DNA of 64,000 bases, from NCBI GenBank assembly GCA_027021335.1, contig JALUUO010000068.1, positions 1 to 64,000 of the forward strand, given 5' to 3'. A program made the position numbers and the translations under genes. This stretch comes from Nitrospirota bacterium. GTDB lineage: Bacteria > Nitrospirota > Thermodesulfovibrionia > SZUA-242. Shown piece by piece: positions 38,937-48,714 of this stretch. The notes under the pieces are model-generated. The model was given only the letters and a program-made list of their open reading frames with translations, was not told the origin of the DNA and made no database searches. Numbering within the stretch: the first letter of the stretch is position 1; every line of letters starts with the position of its first letter.

Positions 38937-39977
38937 CTATTCCCCTGCAGCATTAATCGCATCGATCAGGTTTCGCAACCTGCCAAAATCCTTGCGATTG
39001 AAATCAATAACAAGCCTTGTAAGATAAGCCAACCCAGGTTCATCTGCCTCCTCAGGCAGAGCCCCGCATATGCGCATGCCCTTCCCTCCCGGTGTTAGTA
39101 TGTCGCCAAAAAGGCTCTCCAGTTCCAGAAGCAGACTTTGTTTTATGCCTGATACAAGCCGGATCACCAATAAACCGTTTACATATCTCAGGCTATGGTA
39201 ACGGCTGTAGAAACGGTTTATAATTTCGACAACTGCATCAACGGAATCGACACACTCAAACAGTGAAAAATCGGAATCGCTTATATATCCCTGCTTAAGG
39301 AGTTCATCCTCGAAAAACTTCAGCCACCGGTGCCAGTATGTTCCGCCCGGCTCATCCACAAGTATAAGAGGCAAAGGATCGCGTTTTCCTGTCTGAAGCA
39401 GGGTCAGGGTTTCCATGGCTTCGTCAAGGGTACCAAACCCGCCTGGAAACAGGGCAATAGCATGGGCTTCTTTAATAAAAGCCACCTTACGGTTAAAAAA
39501 ATACTTATACGTGATAAGACGAGGGTTGCCTTCAAGCACAGTATTGGCCTTTTGCTCAAATGGAAGCCGGATATTGACCCCAAAGGAGTTTTCCGGACCT
39601 GCACCTTCGTTAACCGACTGCATGATTCCAGGCCCGGCACCGGTTATAACCATGTATCCGGCTTCCACCAGTTTTTTCCCCAGTGTTCTGGCTGTAAGGT
39701 AGACTGGTTCGGACGGATCGGTTCTTGCCGAACCGAAAACAGTCACTTTTTTCATATGCCGGTAAGGAGAGAACACCTTGGAAGTAAAACGCATCTCTTT
39801 CAAGGTAGAGTTCATCTGCTTAAGATCCGCGCGGTCCCGCCCTTCCTGGCCGGCTTTGAGAGCCGCAAGTATCATCTCACGAACCAGCCCCGGATGCTGG
39901 ATATCCTCCACAAGTTCTATCAGGTTGTCTATAGCTTCGTCCGCCGGCCCGTTTGTTTTGGTAAAATGTAGTTCCAT
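38937..39977 (-). CDS. LOG-family protein (TIGR00730-type nucleotide-binding fold)
   Basis: 346 residues. The central Rossmann-fold domain has GAGPGIMQSVNEGA and PGGFGTLDEAMETLTLLQTGK, the signature of the LOG (lysine decarboxylase-like) family. Plant and some bacterial members release cytokinin bases from nucleotides. The bacterial role is often purine nucleotide turnover. Extra domains of about 70 residues at the N-terminus and about 95 at the C-terminus make it longer than minimal LOG proteins. It lies 19 bp downstream of gltX. Confidence 0.82.
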   Translation of the reverse strand: MELHFTKTNGPADEAIDNLIELVEDIQHPGLVREMILAALKAGQEGRDRADLKQMNSTLKEMRFTSKVFSPYRHMKKVTVFGSARTDPSEPVYLTARTLGKKLVEAGYMVITGAGPGIMQSVNEGAGPENSFGVNIRLPFEQKANTVLEGNPRLITYKYFFNRKVAFIKEAHAIALFPGGFGTLDEAMETLTLLQTGKRDPLPLILVDEPGGTYWHRWLKFFEDELLKQGYISDSDFSLFECVDSVDAVVEIINRFYSRYHSLRYVNGLLVIRLVSGIKQSLLLELESLFGDILTPGGKGMRICGALPEEADEPGLAYLTRLVIDFNRKDFGRLRNLIDAINAAGE

Positions 39978-39996
39978 AAGCTGGTAAAAGATGTTT

Positions 39997-41436
39997 TTAG
40001 GCTAATTTTCTCCTGTAGTTATTTATAACCATAATAGCTTTTTTTAGCCGTTTCAGAGTTTTTTCTTTGCCCATAACTTCTATCAGTTCGTAAATGCCCG
40101 GGCTTGCCGTGCCTCCGGTAAGCGCGACCCTGACAGGCTGAGCAAGTTTCTTAAGCTTGATCTCTGCCTTTTCGCAAATTTCCTTAAAGACTGCTTCCAA
40201 CGTGTCGTGAGTAAAATCATTGAGGTTTTCTATATGTTCCGTCAATGTCTCAAGAAGTGGAAGAGATTCATCCACAAGAAATTTTTCACGGGCTTTTTTA
40301 TCATACTCCACCTCGTCGGCAATGTAGTAACGCATAGAGTCCGCCATTTCCACCAGGGTTCTGCTTCGCTCCTTAAGTGTATCAACGGCCCTGGCAAGCC
40401 ATTTAGAATCAAGGACAGTATCCTCACTGATTAAGCCGTTTTTCGAAAGAAACGGTTTAAGAAGCTCAGAGAGTTTCTCCGAAGACATGCTTTTTATATA
40501 ATGGGCGTTCAGCCATAGAAGTTTTTCGGGATTAAATACAGCCGCAGCTTTGCCAATACTTTTGAAGGAGAATTTCTCTATCATCTCCTGCATAGAAAAA
40601 ACCTCCTGGTCGCCGCTTGACCAGCCCAGACGCACAAGGTAATTATTAAGAGCCTCAGGCAGGTATCCCATCTCCTTGTATGCCATAACTGAAGTGGCCC
40701 CATGACGCTTTGACAGCCGAGCCTTATCCGCTCCTAGGATCATAGGCAGATGAGCAAATTTGGGTGGTTCCTTCAGGCTGAGCGCTCTGTAGAGCTGAAT
40801 CTGCTTTGGAGTGTTGTTTATGTGATCGTCACCCCGGATTATATGAGAAATATTCATATCCAGGTCGTCTATTACAACAACAAAATTATAAACAGGCGTT
40901 CCGTCTGAACGCGCAATTATAAAATCATCAAGCTGACTGTTTTCAAATACCATACGGCCTCTTATCAAATCATCCACAACCGTGGTTCCAGGCGGCATTT
41001 TAAAACGGACGACAGGATCTACACCTTCACGGGGCTTTTTGCGCTGCCGGCAGGTTCCATCATATTTATATAGTTTTTTAGCGGCTACCGCCGCTGCTTT
41101 TTTTACTTCCAGCTCCTCTTTTGTACAGTAACAGTAATAGGCTTTTTCTTCGGCCAGTATCCTGTCTATATACTGTTTGTATACGCCAAGCCTATCTGTC
41201 TGGCGATACGGTCCTTCATCGGCCTTTAAGCCAAGCCATTGCATGCCGGCCAGGATCGCCTGTATGTACTCATCAGTTGAACGGTCCCTGTCCGTATCTT
41301 CAATCCTAAGTATGAATATACCACCGCAGGATTTCGCATAAAGCCAGTTAAAAAGTGCAGTACGCGCTCCACCGATATGCAGGTAACCGGTAGGGCTTGG
41401 CGCAAAGCGCACTCGAACCTTTTCATGCTCCGACAT
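39997..41436 (-). CDS. gltX: Glutamyl-tRNA synthetase
   Basis: Class I aminoacyl-tRNA synthetase, 479 residues. It has HIGH-type [13 protein letters not shown], the KMSKS-type [11 protein letters not shown] and the Glu-specific [11 protein letters not shown] start. The zinc region contains CYCTKEEL and a later Cys in GTCRQRK. Its ATG overlaps the lgt stop codon (TAATG) with AGGAG upstream. Normal length for a discriminating or non-discriminating GluRS; the sequence alone does not tell me which. Confidence 0.96.
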   Translation of the reverse strand: MSEHEKVRVRFAPSPTGYLHIGGARTALFNWLYAKSCGGIFILRIEDTDRDRSTDEYIQAILAGMQWLGLKADEGPYRQTDRLGVYKQYIDRILAEEKAYYCYCTKEELEVKKAAAVAAKKLYKYDGTCRQRKKPREGVDPVVRFKMPPGTTVVDDLIRGRMVFENSQLDDFIIARSDGTPVYNFVVVIDDLDMNISHIIRGDDHINNTPKQIQLYRALSLKEPPKFAHLPMILGADKARLSKRHGATSVMAYKEMGYLPEALNNYLVRLGWSSGDQEVFSMQEMIEKFSFKSIGKAAAVFNPEKLLWLNAHYIKSMSSEKLSELLKPFLSKNGLISEDTVLDSKWLARAVDTLKERSRTLVEMADSMRYYIADEVEYDKKAREKFLVDESLPLLETLTEHIENLNDFTHDTLEAVFKEICEKAEIKLKKLAQPVRVALTGGTASPGIYELIEVMGKEKTLKRLKKAIMVINNYRRKLA

Positions 41437-42230
41437 TAATTTCTCCTTTTTACTCGGTCATTGCCCGATATAATAAACATAATCCAGCTGCCGCAGATAA
41501 TCATTAAGCTACTTAAAAGCTGTCCCATGGTTATAAAACCAAACAGAAAGCCGAGCTGAGGATCAGGTTCCCTGAAGAACTCAGCTATTATCCGGAAAAA
41601 ACCGTAACATATCAAAAACAAGGCGGTCATCTGTCCAGGCTTTTTAAGCCTATGTCTTGCAGACCACATAACTATAAATAATATAATACCTTCCAGCCCC
41701 AGCTCATATAGTTGAGACGGATGCCTCGGCAGCGAACCGGCATGCGGAAATACCATGCCCCATGGAAGACCGGTGATTCTTCCCCACAACTCCCCGTTTA
41801 TAAAATTGCCCAGGCGTCCAAAGCCCAGCCCGATAGGAGCCGTAATCATCACAATATCGGCAAGAGCCAGCGCCGGAACTCCATGCTTGCGGCAGAACCA
41901 TATGCCTGCTGCCGAAGCGCCAAGCAGGCCGCCATGAAAGGACATCCCGCCTTTCCATACAGCAACAATACTAAGTGGATTGGAAACGGCTTCCTCAAAA
42001 TCATAAAAAAGCATGTAACCAATCCTGGCCCCCAGTATAAGACCCAGAACCAGGAGAAAAAAGAGATCTTCTATCTGTTCATCCTTGAGCACCTTCCTTT
42101 CCAGGTTCAAACGGTATTTTATAAGCAGAAATGATGAGCCGAAACCAAACAGGTACATCATCCCGTACCATCTGAAGACCAGCGGACCTATTCGAAAAAT
42201 AACAGGATCGATATTTGGAAAGGGAATCAT
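41436..42230 (-). CDS. lgt: Prolipoprotein diacylglyceryl transferase
   Basis: Inner-membrane enzyme that adds diacylglycerol to the lipobox Cys of lipoproteins, such as the Asp-rich lipoprotein at 12 kb. The 264-residue protein has about seven helices and the Lgt signature [16 protein letters not shown] with the essential Arg and Asn, plus [10 protein letters not shown]. Overlaps gltX. Confidence 0.96.
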   Translation of the reverse strand: MIPFPNIDPVIFRIGPLVFRWYGMMYLFGFGSSFLLIKYRLNLERKVLKDEQIEDLFFLLVLGLILGARIGYMLFYDFEEAVSNPLSIVAVWKGGMSFHGGLLGASAAGIWFCRKHGVPALALADIVMITAPIGLGFGRLGNFINGELWGRITGLPWGMVFPHAGSLPRHPSQLYELGLEGIILFIVMWSARHRLKKPGQMTALFLICYGFFRIIAEFFREPDPQLGFLFGFITMGQLLSSLMIICGSWIMFIISGNDRVKRRN

Positions 42231-42358
42231 TATTGGAAAATCATCAGAAAGTAACCGGAAATTAAAAAAGGGGCTGAAACCATGTCCTGGGGGACTGGCA
42301 CTGCCCCTGTGAAAATATTACGTTATAATTTTTTCTGCTTCTACAGCCCTGTCAGTTT

Positions 42359-42676
42359 TTACCACTTAACAAACAAGATAATCAGTGAAACCACCAAGGC
42401 GTAAATGGCAAGCGACTCGATCATTGCAAGACCGATAATAAGTACTGTCTGGATCTTGCTGACCGCGCCCGGATTGCGGGCAATACCTTCCACTGCTTTG
42501 CCGACACCAAGACCCTGTCCAATGCCGGCTCCGAACGCAGCCAAACCGATCGAAATAGCAGAAGCCAGGTAAGCCATTGAGTGAAGACTTGTTTCGCCGT
42601 CTTCTGCCGCAAAAGCGGTTGAAGCTACCAGCACAAGCAGGGTTACAATAAACAATACACCTGAATGCTTTTTCAT
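42359..42676 (-). CDS. atpE: ATP synthase F0 subunit c (with signal peptide)
   Basis: Rotor-ring subunit, 105 residues. An N-terminal signal-peptide-like segment (MKKHSGVLFIVTLLVLVASTA, likely cut after AFA23) precedes the two-helix hairpin, GAGIGQGLGVGKAVEGIARNP and GLAMIESLAIYALV. The ion-binding Glu is E87. Q54, S88 and Y92 match ligands of Na+-type rings, but the residue after S88 is Leu rather than the Thr of the sodium rings I know, so the coupling ion is undecided. Lies 45 bp after atpB. Confidence 0.93.
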   Translation of the reverse strand: MKKHSGVLFIVTLLVLVASTAFAAEDGETSLHSMAYLASAISIGLAAFGAGIGQGLGVGKAVEGIARNPGAVSKIQTVLIIGLAMIESLAIYALVVSLIILFVKW

Positions 42677-42721
42677 AGCATGTCCTCCTTTCTTTAAAAA
42701 TTTATACGAAAATATATTGGC

Positions 42722-43381
42722 TCAATGCGCGTGTTCAACAGCGCCTGCCAAGTAAAGAGTGCTTAGCAAAACAAAAACAAATGCCTGAATCACACTCACA
42801 AGTGTACCTAATGCTAAAACTGCGCTAGGTATAATCCAAGGAGAAAGTAAGCCCAGAATCGCAAGAATATAATGTTTGGCAATCATGTTGCCGAAAAGAC
42901 GTACGGAAAGCGTGACAGGCCGGGCTAGATGTCCGATCAACTCTATTGGCAACATCAGAGGAGCCAGCGCCAGCATAGGGCCGGTAAAATGCTTTATATA
43001 GCCGGCGCCATGATGTTTAAGACCCAAGTAATGAGTATAAAAGAAGACAGGAAGTGCCAGTGCCAGTGTTGTATTTATGTTTGATGTAGGGGCCCCGAAA
43101 CCAGGAACAAGGCCGAGAAAGTTTCCAAACAGGATAAACAGGCCAAGAGAAGCTATCAGCGGAAAAACATTACGTCCATATTTCCCCATGGCATCCTCAA
43201 TGATTTCAAGAAAGAAGTCAAGAAATGACTCAACAAGATTCTGAAGCCCGCCAGGCTTCAACGCCATAGCACCACGCACTGTGACGGCAATGGCCAGTAT
43301 GAACCCCATTACCAGCCAGCCATGCGTTACGTAAAGCGGTATGGCATGTATGCTGTGGAAAAACTCGAACGGTTCCTTCAT
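42722..43381 (-). CDS. atpB: ATP synthase F0 subunit a
   Basis: Stator channel subunit, 219 residues and about five to six helices. The essential Arg is R161 in TLSVRLFGNMIA, and GNFLGLVPGF is conserved. It forms an atpB-atpE pair separated from atpF/H/A/G/D/C, which are not in the window. Such an arrangement is typical of delta-type bacteria. Confidence 0.95.
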   Translation of the reverse strand: MKEPFEFFHSIHAIPLYVTHGWLVMGFILAIAVTVRGAMALKPGGLQNLVESFLDFFLEIIEDAMGKYGRNVFPLIASLGLFILFGNFLGLVPGFGAPTSNINTTLALALPVFFYTHYLGLKHHGAGYIKHFTGPMLALAPLMLPIELIGHLARPVTLSVRLFGNMIAKHYILAILGLLSPWIIPSAVLALGTLVSVIQAFVFVLLSTLYLAGAVEHAH

Positions 43382-43536
43382 GATGGTAAACTCACTCCTT
43401 AGGATTTTCTATATAATTTATGAATTTTCGTATAAATATAATAACAATAAAACTGGCTGATAGGGTAAGACGTTAATTTTTTATTCTTCTAAAAAGCCTT
43501 TAAAACTTTTTATTAAATAAATTTTAAAAACTTAAT

Positions 43537-43566
43537 ATACTACAAACGCCCTATTTAGCATGTCAA
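43537..43566 (-). promoter_or_regulatory. Possible promoter for atpB-atpE in the 43382-43798 gap
   Basis: Minus-strand TTGACA (43566-43561) and TAGTAT (43542-43537), 18-bp spacer, leaving a leader of about 150 nt before atpB. The 417-bp divergent region between atpB and rnfC otherwise contains AT-rich sequence with no ORF or RNA gene that I can support. Confidence 0.4.
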
Positions 43567-43650
43567 GCTCGCTAAGTAACAATATGCGCATTTTTAGACT
43601 CTTCTCCACTTTTTTCAGTTTTACATTTTGCACGCTTTGCAACATGGCTC

Positions 43651-43680
43651 TTGACAGAACAAAAACATAAATGGTAGAAA
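43651..43680 (+). promoter_or_regulatory. Possible promoter for the rnf genes
   Basis: TTGACA (43651-43656) and TAGAAA (43675-43680) with an 18-bp spacer, about 120 bp before the rnfC start. The -10 match is modest. Confidence 0.35.
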
Positions 43681-43798
43681 ATACAGGCTTACGTCGTTGG
43701 AATTTGGAACTGTTTTTCTATTGAGGTTCCTAATTAAATGCATCTCCTAACGTCTGCTATAGCCCTGATATTTAAAACCTTTTGGAGATACTTTACTG

Positions 43799-45112
43799 TT
43801 GAATACAGGTACGTTCGAAAGAGGTACGCATCCACCGGACAATAAAGAGTTCACATCTGGCAGGGCTATATGTGATGCAAAAATCCCCAAACGTGTAATT
43901 ATCCCGCTCAGTCAACATATAGGCGCTCCATGTGAGGCTACCGTAAGTATCGGAGACAGCGTAAAGAAAGGTCAGGTTGTGGGCATGGCAAACGCATTTG
44001 TCTCTGCACCGGTTCATGCAACTGTTTCCGGCAAAGTTGTGGCCATAGCACCTTTTCCTCACACCATGGGCCGTGATGTCCTCTCGGTGGTTATAGAAAA
44101 CAACGGCAAGGAAGAATGGGTTGACAACATTTCAGAACATCAAAACTACCTTTCACTCGACGCTGAAACCCTTAAAAAGCTTGTAAAAGACGCCGGTATT
44201 GTCGGTATGGGCGGAGCCACGTTTCCCACGCACGTAAAGCTTTCTCCGCCAAAAGAAAAAAATATAGACTGTGTAATCTTAAACGGCGCCGAGTGCGAAC
44301 CATACCTGACAGCCGATCACCGGGTAATGCTGGAGCAGACAGAAGCCGTTGTTGAAGGCCTGAAAATCCTTATGAAGATTGTGGGCGTAAACAAGGGATA
44401 CATAGGCATTGAAGACAACAAGCCGGACGCAATATCCGCAATGAATGCCGCTGTTGGAAACGATGGCTCTATTCAGGTCTATTCATTAAAGGTTAAATAT
44501 CCTCAAGGGGCCGAAAAAATGTTGATCAAGGCTGTAGTCAACCGTGAGGTACCGGCCGGAGGACTACCTATGGATGTGGGTGTTGTTGTCCAGAATATCG
44601 GTACAGCTGTCGCTATTTACGATGCTGTGCGTTACGGACGGCCGCTGCTACAGAGAGTTGTCTCAGTAACAGGACGGGGCATTAACGAGCCTAAAAACCT
44701 GATGGTGAGAATCGGCACTCCTCTTTCTCAACTGGTGGAGGAATGCGGAGGTTTTAAGTACGATTCCGGCAAGGTAATTGCCGGCGGTCCGATGATGGGC
44801 ATGGCCCAGTCAACCCTTGACGCACCGGTGATTAAAGGCACATCAGGTCTCTTGGTGCTTACTCCTGAGGAATCCGAGGTGAGCACACACGGGCCTTGCA
44901 TACGTTGCGGCAGATGCATTGACGCATGTCCTATGGGACTTCAACCCGCCATGTTAAGCCTGCTGGTGGAACACGGTTTTTATGAAGATACAAAAGAATA
45001 TGATTTAATGAACTGCTTTGAATGCGGTACATGCGCATATATTTGTCCGTCAAAACGGCCGATCGTACAGTGGATCAAACTTGCAAAGATGAACTTAGCG
45101 CAGAAGAAGTGA
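43799..45112 (+). CDS. rnfC: Rnf electron-transport complex subunit C
   Basis: Soluble NADH/FMN-binding subunit of the ferredoxin:NAD+ oxidoreductase, 437 residues. It has GTHPPDNKEFT at the N-terminus, the flavin/nucleotide region GMGGATFPTHVK and NGAECEPYLTADHR, and two C-terminal [4Fe-4S] motifs, CIRCGRCIDACPMGL and CFECGTCAYICPSKRP. The start is TTG at 43799 with TTTTGGAG upstream; no ATG fits the N-terminus. First gene of rnfCDGE. Confidence 0.93.
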   Translation: MNTGTFERGTHPPDNKEFTSGRAICDAKIPKRVIIPLSQHIGAPCEATVSIGDSVKKGQVVGMANAFVSAPVHATVSGKVVAIAPFPHTMGRDVLSVVIENNGKEEWVDNISEHQNYLSLDAETLKKLVKDAGIVGMGGATFPTHVKLSPPKEKNIDCVILNGAECEPYLTADHRVMLEQTEAVVEGLKILMKIVGVNKGYIGIEDNKPDAISAMNAAVGNDGSIQVYSLKVKYPQGAEKMLIKAVVNREVPAGGLPMDVGVVVQNIGTAVAIYDAVRYGRPLLQRVVSVTGRGINEPKNLMVRIGTPLSQLVEECGGFKYDSGKVIAGGPMMGMAQSTLDAPVIKGTSGLLVLTPEESEVSTHGPCIRCGRCIDACPMGLQPAMLSLLVEHGFYEDTKEYDLMNCFECGTCAYICPSKRPIVQWIKLAKMNLAQKK

Positions 45113-45148
45113 GATAGAACAAGCTTTCTTTCAGGTATAAAAACAGAA

Positions 45149-46159
45149 ATGGGTGAAGAACAACATAAGCTGGTAGTTTCGGTAAGTCCTCATATAAAAT
45201 GCGAGGTAACAGTCGCGCGCATAATGTGGCTGGTAACCTTGGCTCTTGTTCCGGCTTTTGCCGCGTCAGTCTATTTTTTTGGTATGCGTTCGCTGATAGT
45301 GCAGGCGGTAACAATAATATCCTGTCTCGGGTTTGAGGCTATGACCCTAAAGATGGTAAACAGACCGATTAACCTGGCAGACGGCAGCGCCTTTCTTACC
45401 GGTCTTTTATTAGGATTCAATTTACCGTCAAATATTCCACTATATATACCTGTCATAGGTTCATTTGTCGCTATCACCATAACAAAACATATCTTTGGCG
45501 GCCTTGGATACAATATTTTCAATCCCGCCCTGATCGGCAGAGCTTTTGTTTTAATCTCATGGCCCAAACAGATGACAAGCTGGATGGCACCGGTTAAGTC
45601 GATTACAGACATGGATGTGGTTTCGGCAGCCACGCCTCTAAACGTGGTAAAACTTGGCGAAACAACATCTCAAGGCATGCAAACACTTCTTGAACAGTTT
45701 GGAGGAAGCGCTACCGCACTCTACAAAAGCCTTCTCTTTGGAGGTGTCTCAGGTTCACTAGGTGAAACATCCGCTTTACTGATACTTATAGGTGGAGTGT
45801 TCCTGTTGATAAGAGGATACATCACCTGGCACATACCTATTTCCTTTATCGCTACCGTGGCCATAGTTGCACAAGTCACGGGCAACGATCCGGTATTTCA
45901 CGTGCTGGCCGGCGGCTTGATGCTTGGAGCATTTTTTATGGCTACGGATTATGTGACATCTCCATCCGTAAGATCCGCTCAAATTGTCTTTGGTATTTGC
46001 TGCGGGCTGCTTACAATGCTGATTCGCCTAAAGGGAGGTTACCCCGAAGGCGTCATGTTCGCAATTCTTATCATGAACTGTTTTGCTCCGCTTCTCGATC
46101 GTGGAATGCGGACCAAGACATTCGGTGCAGCCGGTAAGAAGAAAGAGGTTGCGGCATGA
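45149..46159 (+). CDS. rnfD: Rnf electron-transport complex subunit D
   Basis: Membrane flavoprotein of 336 residues with about nine to ten helices. The segment VVSAATPLNVVK supplies the Thr expected to carry covalent FMN. The GGLGYNIFNPALIGRAF and ATDYVTSPS segments are typical of RnfD/NqrB. It ends in an ATGA overlap with rnfG. Confidence 0.94.
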   Translation: MGEEQHKLVVSVSPHIKCEVTVARIMWLVTLALVPAFAASVYFFGMRSLIVQAVTIISCLGFEAMTLKMVNRPINLADGSAFLTGLLLGFNLPSNIPLYIPVIGSFVAITITKHIFGGLGYNIFNPALIGRAFVLISWPKQMTSWMAPVKSITDMDVVSAATPLNVVKLGETTSQGMQTLLEQFGGSATALYKSLLFGGVSGSLGETSALLILIGGVFLLIRGYITWHIPISFIATVAIVAQVTGNDPVFHVLAGGLMLGAFFMATDYVTSPSVRSAQIVFGICCGLLTMLIRLKGGYPEGVMFAILIMNCFAPLLDRGMRTKTFGAAGKKKEVAA

Positions 46160-46782
46160 GCCGGCAAAACACAGATAGCATGACAGGTATGGACATGTTC
46201 AAAATAGTTGCCAACCTGATGCTCATCTATATTGCAGGCGGCTTGATACTTGCGAGTGTTTATGCAAAGACATCACCTATCATCTTTAAGAAAGCCAAGC
46301 AGGAAAAGGAAAATGCATTAAAAGAGATGATCGAGGCTGACAGTATAAAAGAAATGGGGGAATGGTATCCATATCCGAGAAAACACGCCGAATACTATAA
46401 GGCTACAACAGACGGCAAAACAGTTGGTTATATAATCGAAACATTCGGCAAGGGATATTCAAGTTATATAAATATACTGGTTTCCGTAAATACCGATCTT
46501 GTAGTACAGAAGATTAATGTGCTGCATCATGCAGAAACTCCGGGTTTGGGTGACGAGATTGAGAAAGATTACTTTAAAGACCAGTTTAAGGGCAAAACTA
46601 TTGAAACGCTCAAAGTGGTAAAGGACGGCGACCTTACATACGTGCAGGCAATTTCAGGCGCAACCATCTCCAGCCGGGCTGTTACTGAAGCCGGAGTAAG
46701 GCCGGCGGTACAGATGCTTTCCGACATACTATCCGGAAAGATCAAAGCCGAAACCGGAAAACATGGAGAGGAAGGGCACTAG
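46156..46782 (+). CDS. rnfG: Rnf electron-transport complex subunit G
   Basis: 208 residues with one N-terminal membrane helix (about 18-38) and an extracytoplasmic FMN-binding domain. The covalent-FMN motif is ISGATISSRAV, and HHAETPGLGDEI is the conserved upstream segment. ATG overlaps the rnfD stop. The gene order C-D-G-E matches other rnf operons. Confidence 0.94.
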   Translation: MSRQNTDSMTGMDMFKIVANLMLIYIAGGLILASVYAKTSPIIFKKAKQEKENALKEMIEADSIKEMGEWYPYPRKHAEYYKATTDGKTVGYIIETFGKGYSSYINILVSVNTDLVVQKINVLHHAETPGLGDEIEKDYFKDQFKGKTIETLKVVKDGDLTYVQAISGATISSRAVTEAGVRPAVQMLSDILSGKIKAETGKHGEEGH

Positions 46783-46783
46783 T

Positions 46784-47407
46784 ATGACCAATTGGGAGTT
46801 AATAAAAAACGGAATATTCACTGAAAATACTATCTTTAGGCTTGCTATCAGTCTTTGTCCATCTATTGCCGTTACAAACAGTGTAAAAAACGGTTTTCTA
46901 ATGGGAGTGGCTGTTATGTTTGTGCAGGTTATGGTAAATGTAACCGTTTCTATGATGAGAAACGTTATACATCCCAAAATCAGGATTCCGGTTTTCATGC
47001 TGATTATCTCCGGATGGGTCTCAGTTGTTGACATGACAATGGCTGCCTTTGCGCGTGAGGCATATGCCCAGATGGGGCTTTACATTCAACTTATAGTTGC
47101 ATTTGCCTCGATCCTGGCCAGAGCCGAGCTTTTTGCAAGCAAGAATACGTTTGTCCCATCTATGTTCGATGGTATCGGAATGGGAATCGGCTTTCTCGTG
47201 GCCTTGGTAATTCTGAGCTTTTTCCGCGAACTGCTTGGCAGAGGAAGTGTCTGGGGCTATGCACTGCTGGATTTCAAGCCTCTTCTTATTATGATTATGC
47301 CAACAGGAGGTTTTTTTGCTGTTGGAATTCTGATGGCGTTTTTTAACTGGATGGAACAACGCAGTAAAATAGCCAGCGATAAGGCGGCGGCGCACCAGCA
47401 TCACTGA
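46784..47407 (+). CDS. rnfE: Rnf electron-transport complex subunit E, lacking one conserved cysteine
   Basis: Six-helix membrane subunit, 207 residues from ATG at 46784 (GAGGAAGG upstream). Conserved segments: LCPSIAVTNSVKNGFLMG with Cys25, and RAELFASKN. In RnfA/RnfE and NqrD/NqrE pairs two cysteines from each protein bind a [2Fe-2S] cluster inside the membrane. Here the position of the second cysteine (residue 108, in LIVAFASILARAE) is Ala. The companion genes rnfA and rnfB are absent downstream. Confidence 0.9.
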   Translation: MTNWELIKNGIFTENTIFRLAISLCPSIAVTNSVKNGFLMGVAVMFVQVMVNVTVSMMRNVIHPKIRIPVFMLIISGWVSVVDMTMAAFAREAYAQMGLYIQLIVAFASILARAELFASKNTFVPSMFDGIGMGIGFLVALVILSFFRELLGRGSVWGYALLDFKPLLIMIMPTGGFFAVGILMAFFNWMEQRSKIASDKAAAHQHH

Positions 47408-47511
47408 TCTTAAAACTACAAATTGAGTGGTAATTGGGCGATAAAATTGCTCAACTTGAATAAAACTCTTCTACTCATCCTATTTTTGAATCTGAATAGT
47501 TATTATTGCCT

Positions 47512-47793
47512 ATGCTTATAGGAGTTCTTTCTATGGATATTCACATTCCGGAGTCAGGATCTCTTAAGTCAAAGCGTTTTGTTCTGAAAAGCCTTAAAGA
47601 CAGGGTACATAACAAGTTTAATGTTTCGATAGCCGAGGTGGACTCTAATGATCTATGGCAGCGAAGCAGTCTGGGTGTGGCTATTGTGGCAAATGATTCG
47701 AGCCACGCGCATAAGGTGCTGGAAAAAGTGGTCTCTTTTACTGAAAATACACCTGAAATAGAATTGCTTGATTATGAAATAGAGGTATTGTGA
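47512..47793 (+). CDS. DUF503 (YlxP-like) protein
   Basis: 93 residues, cytoplasmic. The SLKSKRFVLKSLKDRV and SIAEVDSNDLWQRSSLGVAIVAND segments are typical of DUF503, a family often near infB/rbfA and possibly ribosome-linked, but without a firm function. ATG at 47512 gives the usual N-terminus; a TTG six bases upstream is possible. It overlaps the kinase gene by one base (TGATG). Confidence 0.85.
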   Translation: MLIGVLSMDIHIPESGSLKSKRFVLKSLKDRVHNKFNVSIAEVDSNDLWQRSSLGVAIVANDSSHAHKVLEKVVSFTENTPEIELLDYEIEVL

Positions 47794-48701
47794 TGGAATT
47801 ACTTGTTGTTGGCTCCGTAGCATTTGATTCTGTAAAAACCCCATTTGGGGAGGTGAAAGAAGTTCTGGGAGGCTCTGCCACATATTTTTCCACAGCAGCC
47901 AGTTTTTTTACGAATGTTTCCCTTGTGGCTGTGGTGGGTGAAGATTTTCCGAAAGAGCATGTTGACTTTTTAAAAAGCAGAAACATAGATACCACCGGTC
48001 TGGTCCGGAGTGCGGGTAAAACCTTCAGATGGAAAGGCGAATACACATATGAGTTAAATGAAGCGCACACGCTGGATACACAACTTAACGTGTTCGAAAA
48101 GTTCAGACCCAGTCTTCCCCAAAGTTACAAGGATCATAAAGTAGTATTTCTCGCAAATATTGATCCTGACCTCCAAAGAGATGTCCTTAGACAGATAAAC
48201 GCTCCAAAACTTGTCGCCTGTGACACAATGAACTTTTGGATAGAAGGCAAGAGAGAATCGCTCATCAAAACCCTTAAGCTTGTTGATATTTTAATTATCA
48301 ACGATGGTGAAGCCCGTGAACTATCAAGAGAGCCCAACCTTGTTAAGGCTGCTTCTAAAATACGAGAACTGGGGCCAAAAACTTTGATCATTAAACAGGG
48401 TGAATATGGTGCTCTGCTCTTTACAAACAACAACGTGTTTTCCGCTCCTGGCTACCCCCTGGAATCCGTATTTGACCCTACTGGTGCGGGCGACTCTTTT
48501 GCAGGTGGTTTCATGGGTTACCTGGCCAACAGCATGAATCTAGACGACGACAACATCCGGAGGGCGGTTATTTTCGGAAGTGTCATGGCATCTTTCAACG
48601 TAGAAGACTTTTCACTAAACCGCCTTAAGAGCCTTGATTATCAGGAGATAGAAAACCGTTTCAGAGATTTTCGGCGTTTGACACATTTCGACGATATATA
48701 A
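47793..48701 (+). CDS. PfkB-family carbohydrate/nucleoside kinase
   Basis: 302 residues. The N-terminal substrate loop GSATYFSTAASFF and the C-terminal ATP/catalytic motif DPTGAGDSFAGGFMGYLA with the catalytic Asp place it in the ribokinase/PfkB family. The substrate (sugar, nucleoside or other) cannot be read from sequence. It lies in a tight group with the DUF503 gene and mnmA (13 bp). Confidence 0.88.
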   Translation: MELLVVGSVAFDSVKTPFGEVKEVLGGSATYFSTAASFFTNVSLVAVVGEDFPKEHVDFLKSRNIDTTGLVRSAGKTFRWKGEYTYELNEAHTLDTQLNVFEKFRPSLPQSYKDHKVVFLANIDPDLQRDVLRQINAPKLVACDTMNFWIEGKRESLIKTLKLVDILIINDGEARELSREPNLVKAASKIRELGPKTLIIKQGEYGALLFTNNNVFSAPGYPLESVFDPTGAGDSFAGGFMGYLANSMNLDDDNIRRAVIFGSVMASFNVEDFSLNRLKSLDYQEIENRFRDFRRLTHFDDI

Positions 48702-48714
48702 GGTTAATTCTTCC

